From Litoditis marina (taxonomy: Eukaryota > Nematoda > Chromadorea > Rhabditida > Rhabditidae), in NCBI GenBank assembly GCA_964036275.1, contig CAXIWQ010000049.1, positions 62,001 through 126,000 on the forward strand: 64,000 nucleotides of DNA, in the 5' to 3' direction. Each line of letters opens with the position of its first letter. The first letter of the stretch is position 1. The position numbers and the translations under genes are program-made. The notes beneath the pieces were generated by a model, which had not been told where the DNA came from, ran no database searches, and worked only from the letters and a program-made list of their open reading frames with translations. Shown here one piece after another: positions 46,801-59,944 of the stretch.

Positions 46801-49800
46801 AATTTTGAGAGGTTCTGACCATCGACGTGGAAAAACGTGTAATTTTGCGACGTCACGAGGTCGAACTGTAGACAGGGGCTAGAATGGTCGTTTTCACGAA
46901 AATTATAATTGTAAGAGTTTCATACACTTACGACTAAGTATCAAAAACTACTCCAATGATTTTGAGAGGTTTCGACCATCGATGTTTAAAAACGTGTAAT
47001 TTTGCGACGTCACGGAAGTCGAAATGTTGACAGGGGCTAGAATGGTCGTTCTCGCGAAAATTATAATTGTAAGCGTTTCATACATTTCTGACTCAGTACC
47101 AAAAACTATTCTAATCAATTTGGAGAGTTTCCGACCATCGACGTGGAAAAACGTGTAATTTTGCGACGTCACGAGGTCGAAATGTAGACAGGGGCTAGAA
47201 TGGTCGTTTTCGCGAAAATTATATCTGTAAGCGTTTCATACATGTCTGACTAAATATCAAAAACTATTCTAATCAATTTTGAGAGGTTCCGACCATCGAC
47301 GTGGAAAAACGTGTAACTTTGCCACGTCACGAGGTCGAAATGTAGACAGGGGCTAGAATGGTCGTTTTCGCGAAAATTATTATTGTAAGAGTTTCATACA
47401 TCTCTGACTAAGTATCAAAAACTACTCCAATCAATTTGAGAGGTTCCGACCATCGACGTGGAAAAACGTGTAATTTTGCGACGTCACGGAGTCGAAATGT
47501 AGACAGGAGCTAGAATGGTCGTTCTCGCGAAAATTATAATTGTAAGAGTTTCATACATTTCCGACTCAGTACCAAAAACTGTTCCAATCAATTTTGAGAG
47601 GTTCCGACCATCGACGTGGAAAACGTGTAATTTTGCGACGTCACGAGCTCGAAATGTAGACAAGGGCTAGAATGGTCGTTTTCGCGAAAATTACTATTGT
47701 AAGAGTTTCATACATTTCTGAATAAATATCAAAAACTATTCTAATCAATTTGAGAGGCTCCGACCATCGACGTGGAAAAACGTGTAATTTTGCCACGTCA
47801 CGAGGTCGAAATGTAGACAGGGGCTAGAATGGTCGTTTTCGTGATAATTATAATTGTAAGAGTTTCATACATTTCTGACTGAGTATCAAAAACTATTCTA
47901 ATCAAGTTTGAGAGGTTCCGACCATCGACGTGGAAAAACGTGTAATTTTGCGACGTCACGAGCTCGAAATGTAGACAAGGGCTAGAATGGTCGTTTTCGC
48001 GAAAATTACTATTGTAAGAGTTTCATACATGTTCTGAATAAATATCAAAAACTATTCTAATCAATTTTGAGAGGTTCCGACCATCGACGTGGAAAAACGT
48101 GTAATTTTGCCACGTCACGAGGTCGAAATGTAGACAGGGGCTAGAATGGTCGTTTTCGTGATAATTATAATTGTAAGAGTTTCATACATTTCTGACTGAG
48201 TATCAAAAACTATTCTAATCAAGTTTGAGAGGTTCCGACCATCGACGTGGAAAAACGTGTAATTTTGCCACGTCACGAGGTCGAAATGTAGACAGGGGCT
48301 AGAATGGTCGTTCTCGCGAAAATTATAATTGTAAGAGTTTCATACATTTCTGACTCAGTACCAAAAACTGTTCCAATCAATTTTGAGAGGTTCCGACCAT
48401 CGACGTGGAAAAACGTGTAATTTTGCGACGTCACGAGGTCGAAATGTAGACAGGGGCTAGAATGGTCGTTCTCGCGAAAATTATAATTGTAAGAGTTTCA
48501 TACATTTCTGACTCAGTACCAAAAACTGTTCCAATCAATTTTGAGAGGTTCCGACCATCGACGTGGAAAAACGTGTAATTTTGCGACGTCACGAGGTCGA
48601 ACTGTAGACAGGGGGCTTAGAATGGTCGTTTTCACGAAAATTATAATTGTAAGAGTTTTCATACACTTACGACTAAGTATCAAAAACTACTCCAATGATT
48701 TTGAGAGGTTTCGACCATCGATGTGGAAAAACGTGTAATTTTGCGACGTCACGGAGTCGAAATGTTGACAGGGGCTAGAATGGTCGTTCTCGCGAAAATT
48801 ACTATTGTAAGAGTTTCATACATTTCTGAATAAATATCAAAAACTATTCTAATCAATTTTGAGAGGTTCCGACCATCGACGTGGAAAAACGTGTAATTTT
48901 GCCACGTCACGAGGTCGAAATGTAGACAGGGGCTAGAATGGTCGTTTTCGTGATAATTATAATTGTAAGAGTTTCATACATTTCTGACTGAGTATCAAAA
49001 ACTATTCTAATCAAGTTTGAGAGGTTCCGACCATCGACGTGGAAAAACGTGTAATTTTGCCACGTCACGAGGTCGAAATGTAGACAGGGGCTAGAATGGT
49101 CGTTCTCGCGAAAATTATAATTGTAAGAGTTTCATACATTTCTGACTCAGTACCAAAAACTGTTCCAATCAATTTTGAGAGGTTCCGACCATCGACGTGG
49201 AAAAACGTGTAATTTTGCGACGTCACGAGGTCGAAATGTAGACAGGGGCTAGAATGGTCGTTCTCGCGAAAATTATAATTGTAAGCGTTTCATACATTTC
49301 TGACTCAGTACCAAAAACTATTCTAATCAATTTTGAGAGTTTCCGACCATCGACGTGGAAAAACGTGTAATTTTGCGACGTCACGAGGTCGAAATGTAGA
49401 CAGGGGCTAGAATGGTCGTTTTCGCGAAAATTATATCTGTAAGCGTTTCATACATGTCTGACTAAATATCAAAAACTATTCTAATCAATTTTGAGAGGTT
49501 CCGACCATCGACGTGGAAAAACGTGTAACTTTGCCACGTCACGAGGTCGAAATGTAGACAGGGGCTAGAATGGTCGTTTTCGCGAAAATTATTATTGTAA
49601 GAGTTTCATACATCTTTGACTAAGTATCAAAAACTACTCCAATCAATTTTGAGAGGTTCCGACCATCGACGTGGAAAAACGTGTAATTTTTGCGACGTCA
49701 CGGAGTCGAAATGTAGACAGGAGCTAGAATGGTCGTTCTCGCGAAAATTATAATTGTAAGAGTTTCATACATTTCCGACTCAGTACCAAAAACTGTTCCA

Positions 49801-51479
49801 ATCAATTTTGAGAGGTTCCGACCATCGACGTGGAAAACGTGTAATTTTGCGACGTCACGAGCTCGAAATGTAGACAAGGCTAGAATGGTCGTTTTCGCGA
49901 AAATTACTATTGTAAGAGTTTCATACATTTCTGGATAAATATCAAAAACTATTCTAATCAATTTTGAGAGGGTTCCGACCATCGACGTGGAAAAACGTGT
50001 AATTTTGCCACGTCACGAGGTCGAAATGTAGACAGGGGCTAGAATGGTCGTTTTCGTGATAATTATAATTGTAAGAGTTTCATACATTTCTGACTGAGTA
50101 TCAAAAACTATTCTAATCAAGTTTGAGAGGTTCCGACCATCGACGTGGAAAAACGTGTAATTTTGCGACGTCACGAGCTCGAAATGTAGACAGGGGCTAG
50201 AATGGTCGTTCTCGCGAAAATTATAATTGTAAGAGTTTCATACATCTCTGACTAAGTATCAAAAACTACTCCAATCAATTTTGAGAGGTTCCGACCATCG
50301 ACGTGGAAAAACGTGTAATTTTGCGACGTCACGGAGTCGAAATGTAGACAGGAGCTAGAATGGTCGTTCTCGCGAAAATTATAATTGTAAGAGTTTCATA
50401 CATTTCCGACTCAGTACCAAAAACTGTTCCAATCAATTTTGAGAGGTTCCGACCATCGACGTGGAAAACGTGTAATTTTGCGACGTCACGAGCTCGAAAT
50501 GTAGACAAGGGCTAGAATGGTCGTTTTCGCGAAAATTACTATTGTAAGAGTTTCATACATTTCTGAATAAATATCAAAAACTATTCTAATCAATTTTGAG
50601 AGGTTCCGACCATCGACGTGGAAAAACGTGTAATTTTGCCACGTCACGAGGTCGAAATGTAGACAGGGGCTAGAATGGTCGTTTTCGTGATAATTATAAT
50701 TGTAAGAGTTTCATACATTTCCGACTCAGTACCAAAAACTGTTCCAATCAATTTTGAGAGGTTCCGACCATCGACGTGGAAAACGTGTAATTTTGCGACG
50801 TCACGAGCTCGAAATGTAGACAAGGGCTAGAATGGTCGTTTTCGCGAAAATTACTATTGTAAGAGTTTCATACATTTCTGAATAAATATCAAAAACTATT
50901 CTAATCAATTTTGAGAGGTTCCGACCATCGACGTGGAAAAACGTGTAATTTTGCACGTCACGAGGTCGAAATGTAGACAGGGCTAGAATGGTCGTTTTCG
51001 TGATAATTATAATTGTAAGAGTTTCATACATTTCTGACTGAGTATCAAAAACTATTCTAATCAAGTTTGAGAGGTTCCGACCATCGACGTGGAAAAACGT
51101 GTAATTTTGCGACGTCACGAGCTCGAAATGTAGACAAGGGCTAGAATGGTCGTTTTCGCGAAAATTACTATTGTAAGAGTTTCATACATTTCTGAATAAA
51201 TATCAAAAACTATTCTAATCAATTTTGAGAGGTTCCGACCATCGACGTGGAAAAACGTGTAATTTTGCCACGTCACGAGGTCGAAATGTAGACAGGGGCT
51301 AGAATGGTCGTTCTCGCGAAAATTATAATTGTAAGAGTTTCATACATCTCTGACTAAGTATCAAAACTACTCCAATCAATTTTGAGAGGTTCCGACCATC
51401 GACGTGGAAAAACGTGTAATTTTGCGACGTCACGGAGTCGAAATGTAGACAGGAGCTAGAATGGTCGTTCTCGCGAAAA
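40813..51479. repeat. 158-bp satellite array, about 67 copies
   Basis: GGTTCCGACCATCGACGTGG recurs every 158 bp (40813, 40971, 41129, 41287 and onwards) up to the gap. Monomers contain CGACGTCACG and TCGCGAAAATTAT and differ at diagnostic sites (GGAGTC/GAGGTC/GAGCTC; CGACGTC/CCACGTC; AAGAG/AAGCG). The variants recur as dimers and in longer blocks, so there is higher-order structure. All open frames here are artefacts. No genes. Confidence 0.97.
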
Positions 51480-51679
51480 NNNNNNNNNNNNNNNNNNNNN
51501 NNNNNNNNNNNNNNNNNNNNNNNNNNNNNNNNNNNNNNNNNNNNNNNNNNNNNNNNNNNNNNNNNNNNNNNNNNNNNNNNNNNNNNNNNNNNNNNNNNNN
51601 NNNNNNNNNNNNNNNNNNNNNNNNNNNNNNNNNNNNNNNNNNNNNNNNNNNNNNNNNNNNNNNNNNNNNNNNNNNNNNN
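51480..51679. other. Assembly gap, exactly 200 N
   Basis: A round-number gap directly at the end of the satellite, so its true length is unknown. The satellite may be much longer than shown. Confidence 0.98.
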
Positions 51680-52786
51680 AGATATATGCTCACTATCTCT
51701 TCCCTCTCGGTCAGTAAGAACTTGACCGCAAGTGATTTGATCTTTTATTGACTGTTATGCTGTGCGAAAAAGTTGATATTCTCAACCTTTCAGCATATAT
51801 CTGCTTTATCTGTTTAGCATTGTGTGAATAGAGGATTTTGCCTTTTGCGTATGCATCTTTTTGCTGCGCCGCCAAAAGAAGCGGAAAAAGTGCATTCTTT
51901 CAATGCAAATCGCAGCTGTGGGAAGAAAAAGAGAAACACTTGCACAGCTGAGAGAAGTTTTTCTGGGCCACGTGTTGGATTCCTAAGGGGTGTGTATACC
52001 TGGGATCTGGTTAGTCATGGTTCCTTTTTTGGAAATGAGGGACCTGGGGTCAGTAAGGTGTGAGTAATAGTAGTGAGTCATCGAAATACGATTTAAGGTT
52101 GTCAATGGCTATAGGCTACCAACGAGCCAAAAAACAAGTTTTGGGTTTAGGTTTAGGCAAGGCTGCAAATAGCTAACGTTTATTGGTGCGGTTCCTTGTG
52201 AGCGCTTCTTTTCACTGTTTTCAATCCTAAATGACATGGTTTTCCGTTCAAATCACACAGCTTCGTTGTCGATTATATGCGTTGTTGTGTTTTTTGCGGC
52301 GCGGATTTGTTGTCAGAAAAAGAGCCGTTGAAGGCCACTTCTATATGTTCGGATGCGTTCGCAGCTGGGCAAAAAGCGCACCTGAATGGGCTGCCGAAAG
52401 TCAGTTACACGGATTGGTGTGGTCTAATGTTTCACGGCATCTATAAAAGGCGGGCCGCGCGCACCGGGTGGCCCCCGCCCCCGGGGAAATTGGTACTGGA
52501 ACCGGTTTCCTGTTGTGAATTATAGGAATTGGCCGATAAGGGCTATTAGGATGATTTTCGGAATTCCGGGAGGAAATATGGGTGTTTATGTTTAGTTTGC
52601 AGTTTGGTTATTATAGTATTTCATTCATATGTGAACTGGATCTTCTAAATGTCAGTTTTTCTGAAAACTATCACTTGAATTGAATGGGGTATTTAAATTA
52701 GGTCTTTAAGAAGTGTTCATTTGAAATAATGACAGTGCAGAGTGCACAGTGCATCTTTCTGCACTACCACACTAAGTTAGCACAAT
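51680..52786. other. No firm gene; one candidate exon on plus strand
   Basis: A plus-strand frame starting at 52277 reads MRCCVFCGADLLSEKEP with one CxxC pair and later a WCGLMFHG stretch, followed by a GC-rich segment. It is not long enough to assign a family and could be an exon or chance. Confidence 0.3.
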
Positions 52787-53983
52787 TCGCTGCCATCTTT
52801 TAAGGAGCGTATTAAACTATACCCATATAGTAGATTGAAACAGGTATTCCGTCAATAACCATTCTGAAGTCGGAAGTCCTCTCTATTTTAGTTGCACTTG
52901 GGCGGTAGTATAGTTAGTTTATACATGTACCATTACCATATCGTATACCCGTATCACATTGAAACATCTAGCCTTCGTCTAAATCACTGTTTAACTGCCC
53001 CGTGAGCCTGTAACTGTTGTGGTTTGATTGCGATTAGTGGATGGGTTAATGACTGCGTGTTAGAGATCAGTAGGTGACCTCTACGCCCTAGATGTTATCC
53101 CTGATTGAGAAGGTGTGACTTTGTTGGACTGCTGCCAACTGCTAGTTGGCACCCTCTAATCAGACATTTGATCGAGTTTTGAACGGGAATAGAGATGAGA
53201 GGAGTAAGATAAATTATTTGGTTGTCAGCGAATAGAGTGATGGGTTGAAGGGAACGCTTGCGGTTTTTAAACTATGAAATTGGGCTCGCACGACTTTTAT
53301 AGTTTGCAAGTTTTGACCTATTTCTAGTAATGAAGTAGCTAAATAACGTGTAATTTTGTAGAATTGAGCACTTGGAATAAAATCTAAGTCGGTATAAGTG
53401 AGATGTGTTATTGGAACTGAAATTATTGAATTGGCTGTCAATAGGGTTTACTTATGAAAGCCGAGAGATATTTCGAGTTGAACTGTTCTTCATTGTATAC
53501 ATCATTGTGAATAAGTTATACGTCCCCAATCCGAATCGCCAGTTTTGGCTCAAGCTTCGTTTCTCATATTTTGGGAACCGATCAAAAGTTTGAAATGTTT
53601 GAATGCTCAGAAGTAACTGTATACATAGTAGGTTGTCCGAATAATCAATACAGCTTGAAAAACGGACTACTTTCTGCCGAAAACTGATTTTTTTCTATTT
53701 TTGTTGTAAAATCATCAATTTTCACGTGTTTAAGTCTAAATACGGAGTACTTTTTGTCGGATAGTCGAACCTTACTATATACTAGTCCTTTGTTTTCCAG
53801 TAGCGACCGTGTGTTTGAAGTGGTTGTATTTGTTGATGATAGTGCTTATTGTTTACGACTCGGTCCTGCTGACATGTTATATAATTTGATTTCCCCTTAT
53901 CTGATCATATCTTGTGGTTGGTAGTGGGGCTGGGGAGCGAGGTCGAGGTGTTGCGCAACTGAATGTTTTGCACTGCTCTTAAA
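52787..53983. repeat. 1,197-bp direct duplication, copy 1
   Basis: Matches 60882-62078 over the same length with no indel and only a handful of substitutions (for example near 52889 and 53476). Ends are TCGCTGCC... and ...GCTCTTAAA; no clear inverted ends. No coding signature in either copy. Confidence 0.95.
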
Positions 53984-54915
53984 TAGAGGGAGAAAATTGA
54001 TAGCGGGTCTGGTCTGGGGGTTTGGGTTACCGACAGCCAGACAGTGTTGGATAACTAGTGTATACGGAGAGAACATTCAAAAATTTGTTTTGAGAGATCT
54101 AGTGGATGCTGTTGAAATGGTGCGTACTGATTTCTGGAGTTTGTAGTTATTCTGAGCGAGTAGTATGGTTTTCAACTAGAAAGTTTATGTGATTTGGTTT
54201 GGTCTATGGAGAAGGATGTTTTCGTTACTCAAAACTCCAAGTTTGTGAAAGTTTAGAGCTCTACCAACAGAGTGATGAAACATTCAAACGATCCACACTT
54301 CTATCTATGGTCTCATAAAAATAATTTTTTTCTCCGTTTCAGCGATTCGACCTGACTGTGAGCCCTCCTCGTTTCTTCGTCTCAGTTCAGAAATGCTCGT
54401 CATCCTCCACCGATCTGGTCCCAGTAGATGTATACCGTAACCCGTTATCGATTTTCTTGTGATCTACCATGTACCCGTTGTTCCACTCAATCTAGTTCGC
54501 TTCTCTGCCTTTTTGCATGTTGTTCTGTGTTTTCCGATGTATTTTTCAGTTTTACTTTCGCGTTCATACTCGTAGTGGTGATCTGATACCTTTGAGCGTG
54601 GGTTTCCCGGTTCGAAGTTTTTTCGATCACGTTTTTTTCACGTGAATTACGTGTTGAATTGATGGTCAGAACTATATAGTGTGAACGCCGAGAGTCAATG
54701 TTTTATTTTATTTTTGTCTGAATACCCACCCAACCATGTATTTTATATTCCCACATACAAATGTTTTTATTTCTTTCCACCTATTCATTGTACGCCCATA
54801 CCGCAACAGTATTACCTCATTTTCCATGAAACGATAAAGTTTACATTGTTTGAATGTTTCAATGGAGATTGGGTTCGAGTGGGATTTTAAGTATCTTGGT
54901 AAATGTTGAAAGAGT
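53984..54915. other. No gene seen between duplication and LINE
   Basis: AT-rich DNA. A few segments resemble exons (a TTTCAG acceptor at 54343) but no protein pattern is recognised. Confidence 0.4.
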
Positions 54916-55832
54916 GTCTTTGGTAGGTAATATTAATAATATTTATTACACAAAATGTGCAACGGTACAAAAACATATGGAGGAAGAATATGGTACAGAA
55001 TAAGAAAATCAAATGTGTTCAGCTGTCGGTAAGATGCATCCAGTGGGTCAGGCTGGGTGCAGGGAGGTGGCAGGGGGCCCCTGATAGCATGATGGTTGCT
55101 ACCAGCTACATCTATAACCAGTCGGGAACACTCCTTCGAGAGAGAATGAAAATATGGATGCCGAGAGCAGGAAAAAGAGATAATTCCAAGAAAATTGAAG
55201 GGAGATAAGATATAATATACAATTTCATGATCCCTCAAAATAAAAAATAAAAAAGCTAACATGTTACATTAAAAACTCAAATTTGCTGATAAAATGAGAT
55301 CAGATAAAAGACAAAACTACACACCGAAAAACATGAAACAACAACATTGCTATACTGAACTGAGAAACTACTGTTATAATATACCTACTAAACTAAAGTA
55401 AAATTACGACGAGCTAGGTTTATATAAAAATTACATGGCCTACATCTATATTGTGTCTTAATGACATTAAAAAGAGAGATGAGCGTGAAAGAGGCCAATC
55501 TGGAAAATAAACATATACTCACTTGAGCCATACAGAGCAAAATTTGGGTAAATTTATAGGATGACCTTGAAGGATGACCCGCAAATTCTAGATTTCCGTA
55601 CATTCACATAGCAAATGTTTTGATTGAAATGAACATTCTAAAAGCAAGTGATTACTTACCCGATATTTGAAAAAGACAGTAGTAATTCAATCAAACCGAT
55701 CAAAACAGACAAATCTGTTCGGTGTCTAAGATTATTGGAAATTCTCCAATCATAACATTATATAAAGACGGCTGACTCCCCCTGAAAAGAACCTGAAACT
55801 TCAATTAAACAAATGATTAGATTTACGACAGA

Positions 55833-57590
55833 CTAAAACTTGACTTGTAATTTCAAAACCTTGCAAATATCAATTTCTGAAAGTCGTTTTTTGAATGACC
55901 TGAGCGATTTTAACCTGAGAATCGTACTATCGTGATTAGATAACATGTTTAACCACCTGGCTGTGCGTAATGCAAACGAATAATACCTCTGATTTACCTT
56001 TGTATTTTCGACATGAAACGAATGACTACCTCTTCTACCATTGTGAAACCGATACTTGTATACTGAAGGGAATTTGAGAATACATGCTCCTTTAATGATT
56101 TTAAATGCCAAAGTAAGATCAAATATAACTCTTCTGAATGCCAAACTATGTAAACCCAGCTTTTTGCATCTGACTTGGTACGATGGTAGTTCGAATGGAT
56201 AATTTGGGTTTGGGAAACATCTGTGATACACTACTCTGGTAAATAATTCTTGTACCTTTTCTATCTTCTTCGACTCCAACATCAAAAATGGGCTCCATAT
56301 CTGACACCCAAACTTTACGATTGGAAGGACATATGTGTTGTAACACCTCAACAAGATTTCGCTGTTTTTCACCGTTACTGTGCGCAGTAGTAGAGATAAT
56401 TGGCACATGGCCTTTTTGTAACGCATATCAATGTTTGCGCGATGTGATAAAGTACTCGAAACTACAACACCCAAATCTCGGCAATCTGAAACCACATTTA
56501 GTAAAGTAGAATTAAGAAAATAATTGGAATGAGGATTCTTTGCACCAAGATGAATTACATTACATTTTTCTACTGCTAAAGTGAGCTGCCAATTTTTCAC
56601 CCAACGTGTAAATGAATCAATAACCGTCTGAAATCGTGCCCGGGCAACTTTGTTCTCTTTTTCGAAAACAACAAATAATTTAATATCATCGGCAAATGCG
56701 TTAATATGAATATTTGGATACGAAGAAAGATTGAGATGAACATCATGAATGAATATTGAGAACAAAATGGGGCCAAGAACAGATCCTTGTGGAACACCAG
56801 ATAATACTGAACGAGAATCAGAACAATTATTGTCCACACGTACGTGAAAAGAGCGGTCTTTCAAGAATGAAGAGAACCAACTTAGCAAGGGATCACCAAC
56901 ACCAATTGAATGCAACTTATGAATGAGTTTCGGAATTGCTACTGTATCAAATGCTTTGGCAAAGTCAAAGTAAACGACATCAACACATTGTTTTGATGAA
57001 ATTGCTCTCAACCAAACGTTGTGACAGGATAACAAATTATGAACTACCGAGCTTTTTTCTCGAAAACCGTATTGATAATCCGGAATAATTTTGTTCAACG
57101 AAAGGTATGGAATGAGAATTGACTTAACAAGCCTTTCAAACGTTTTGGATGTTCCAGCAGAAAGAAATATGGGACGATAGGATGACACTTTTTCAATCGG
57201 TTTTCCTGGTTTGTGAATAGGTACTACATAGCAAAGTTTGTACAAAGTAGGGTAAATGTCCAATTTGAGTGAAATGTTGTAGATATATGAGAGGGGTGTA
57301 GAGAAGCTCTTAGCTGACTTTTTGAGAATAATTCGGGGTATGCCGTCAGAACAAATCGTAGTTGAGCTTTTCAACTTTCTGAGAGTCTTTTCGACTTGAG
57401 GAGGGAAAAACACAACATTTTCACCAGAAAGATTTGACATTAGAGTATTTGTTTGTGGCAAATTACCATCATCAGAAATAAACACAGAACAGAAGAAATC
57501 AGCGAAAACATCAGGTATAGCACAGCGGTCAGAGTGAGCATTTCCTTGTATATCTAAAATGAAGTTTGGAACAGTTTTTGGTGGCTTTGT
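55833..57590 (-). pseudogene. LINE reverse transcriptase region
   Basis: The open frame down to 55833 covers at least 550 residues. It contains SSYRPIFLSAG, YFDFAKAFDTV, LSGVPQGSVLGP and FADDIKLF; the catalytic motif is F-A-D-D where many LINEs have Y-A-D-D. A C-terminal RRGSHSF...NS-type domain follows. It primes cDNA synthesis at the target nick. The upstream linker is in another frame (break near 57660), so the protein as given is broken. Confidence 0.9.
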
Positions 57591-57598
57591 TCTCGCAG

Positions 57599-58620
57599 CT
57601 ATGTAAGAAAACAGGTCACGGTTGTTCTTCGTACGAAAATGATTGATTTGCTGTGAATTCTCGTACTTTTCAATTTATACTGTAAATCAGAACACGCCTT
57701 TTCATACAAACGAAAAACTGCTTGACTGAGCTGGCTCTTAGAGAACATGATATCACGATGTTTGAAAAGTTTACGCAAATATAGTGGGTATTTATCGAAC
57801 GGAGATGATATGATTTTCACTGGAACAGTGTAGGCAAAAATAGAATGTATGGCACTCGAAAACCGATGCATAAGATCGTCAACTGAGTTATAATCGGTGA
57901 AAAGTTCACACCAATTTAAACTATTCACCAAATTATCGAATAATTCAGAGCTATATTTGCTAAAGACAGGATATGGGACTGATGAACAAATGTCGGTGCG
58001 CACTTGTAGTTTGAACATAGTCGATGAGTGATCAGAATTGAAAAGATGACAGCCATAAGATAAAGTTGAAATCAGGTTATCATGCCATTAGACAGGACCC
58101 AATCGATTATTCGATTACTCGGCATTGTACTTTGTAGTGAAAATTGTTTGAGCGCAAGAGTGTCACATAATAATCCTACTCGGGTGCCCATTGGCGGAGT
58201 AAATAACTCAGTTGCCCAGTCAATATTGAAGTCACCACATAGAATAGTTGGGTAGGGAATCATAACAAGGTCAGATATCAGGTCACACAGAGATTCGACA
58301 TTGGATGCGGCGGAGTTTGGAGGAAGGTAAATAACAACTATTCGGAGTTTGGTGCTGTGAAATTGAATATCAACACACAACAAATCGAAATTGCCAGTGT
58401 ATGAAATGGCGACAGGTTGAACGTTAAAAGACTTCTTGAATATAGCAACAGGAATCGCATTCGCACCGGTTGGTTTTGCCATACGGTTTGAGGAAGTTTG
58501 CTCTCGAAAAGCGGGTATTTGAGAGGTTAGCATAACTTGATCAGAGTAAACGACATAGTCGCTTGGCTGATTTGCGGCGATGGCGGCTTCCTTTTTGGTT
58601 TTACAAGGTCTTCACATTCT
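57599..58620 (-). pseudogene. LINE endonuclease region and linker, broken
   Basis: The endonuclease part (58533 downward, extendable to about 58610) has CGDFNIDW and a SNRIIDWVLSN end, the metal-binding and late motifs of APE-type LINE endonucleases. The frame shifts near 58080, then a linker frame (58018-57599) begins. The N-terminal catalytic part is lost. Confidence 0.75.
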
Positions 58621-58951
58621 CATAGTGTGAACGTTATTCGAGATAGAGAACGGTTTGGACAAGTGTCTGCACTACGAAGTTTCACGCCGTCTACTAATAA
58701 GAATCAAATGAGCCAGAGCTAAGAGCGTTAAGGACAAATATTCCAGGCATAGTTGACGTCAACTGTATACTACGCCGGGCATAGTTGAAATTCATTTGGC
58801 CGTAGGTCAAAAGGGGGCTTTTGTAAAAAAAAAAATGAATCCAACCAAAACTACCCAAACTAGAGTATTCGTGTATTTTGGATAACCGTTGAATGGATAT
58901 CAAGTTATGGAACTTTGGTTCGGCTCGTTTACGTGAGCGGATAAATGCCCG

Positions 58952-59626
58952 GCATAGTTGGCTGGGCCAACACAAAGCGCGCCCTAAAACAGAAGCGCGC
59001 CCTCTTGCCACACTCGCACTGGCCTAATCAATACTGATGACTATTTTATTCAATATTAATCTCATTCAAAGGTTGTCAGCAGATATGTTATCAATGTAGA
59101 TGTTGTTTTTAAACCATAATAATATTAACAGTTTAACTGTATTACTTTTCCCGTTTTTCGATCTTATTCTTAATTCCAAACAGGTGATCCTGTCAGTAGA
59201 TTGTGTTGTTTTCATTGCACCAGGAGGTCAATCCAGCTACAAATGCATTTATTCGTTTTCAATTTTCGATGCCATCATACAAATTGTAGCATAGTTGGCT
59301 GGGCCAACACAAAGCGCGCCCTAAAACAGAAGCGCGCCCTCTTGCCACACTCGCACTGGCCTAATCAATACTGATGACTATTTTATTCAATATTAATTTC
59401 ATTCAAAGTCTGTCAGCAGATATGTTATCAATGTAGATGTTGTTTTTAAACCATAATAATATTAACAGTTTAATTGTATTACTTTTCCCATATTTCGATC
59501 TTATTCTTAATTCCAAACAGGTGATCCTGTCAGTAGATTGTGTTGTTTTCATTGCACCAGGAGGTCAATCCAGCTGCAAATGCATTTATTCGTTTTCAAT
59601 TTTTGATGCCATCATACAAATTGTAG
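58952..59626. repeat. 337-bp tandem duplication
   Basis: 58952-59288 and 59289-59626 are nearly identical. Each starts GCATAGTTGGCTGGGCCAAC and contains a doubled AAGCGCGCCCT. Small open frames in both copies are shadows of the repeat. Confidence 0.93.
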
Positions 59627-59944
59627 CTATTTATCAGACATTTCTTCATTTTTTTGTTAGCTAACATGTCTATGACACCAAACAGCTAGCATGCACTATT
59701 TGTAAACTTGAAGAGTGTACACGTTTTTGGTTTTGCTTTTCGGAATAGTATTTCTCATTGCAAGCAAGCAGCTGATTTGGTCAGTAGGTGTTGTTTTTTT
59801 CTCGGGGAAATTAGAAACAAACCAATGAACCTCTTTCTCTGCTTGTTGTATTCTAGGATAATTCCAGTCGAAACCGCCTATTTCGTTAATCCTGCCAGTT
59901 GGTAACCTTTGTTTCTAATTTAGTCCGTTGCTCACTCGCTGAAC

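Larger units (their letters stand above)
54920..58620 (-). mobile_element. CR1/jockey-like LINE, 5'-truncated
   Basis: The minus strand carries an apurinic endonuclease part followed by reverse transcriptase and a 3' UTR ending in an ATT-rich tail near 54925-54950 (AATAAATATTATTAATATT). The 5' part of the endonuclease is missing upstream of about 58620. Two single-base frame breaks separate the pieces. No long terminal repeats are seen. Confidence 0.85.

Noticed and set aside
46948..51118. Open frames of 65-105 residues in the satellite
   Set aside because: Frame-compatible readings of 158-bp monomers; the same peptide repeats on both strands.
40813..51479. CRISPR-like array
   Set aside because: Repeats are contiguous 158-bp monomers without unique spacers, in a eukaryotic context.
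55388..55603. Small minus-strand frame in the LINE 3' region
   Set aside because: Downstream of the reverse transcriptase stop, in presumed 3' UTR; no conserved pattern.
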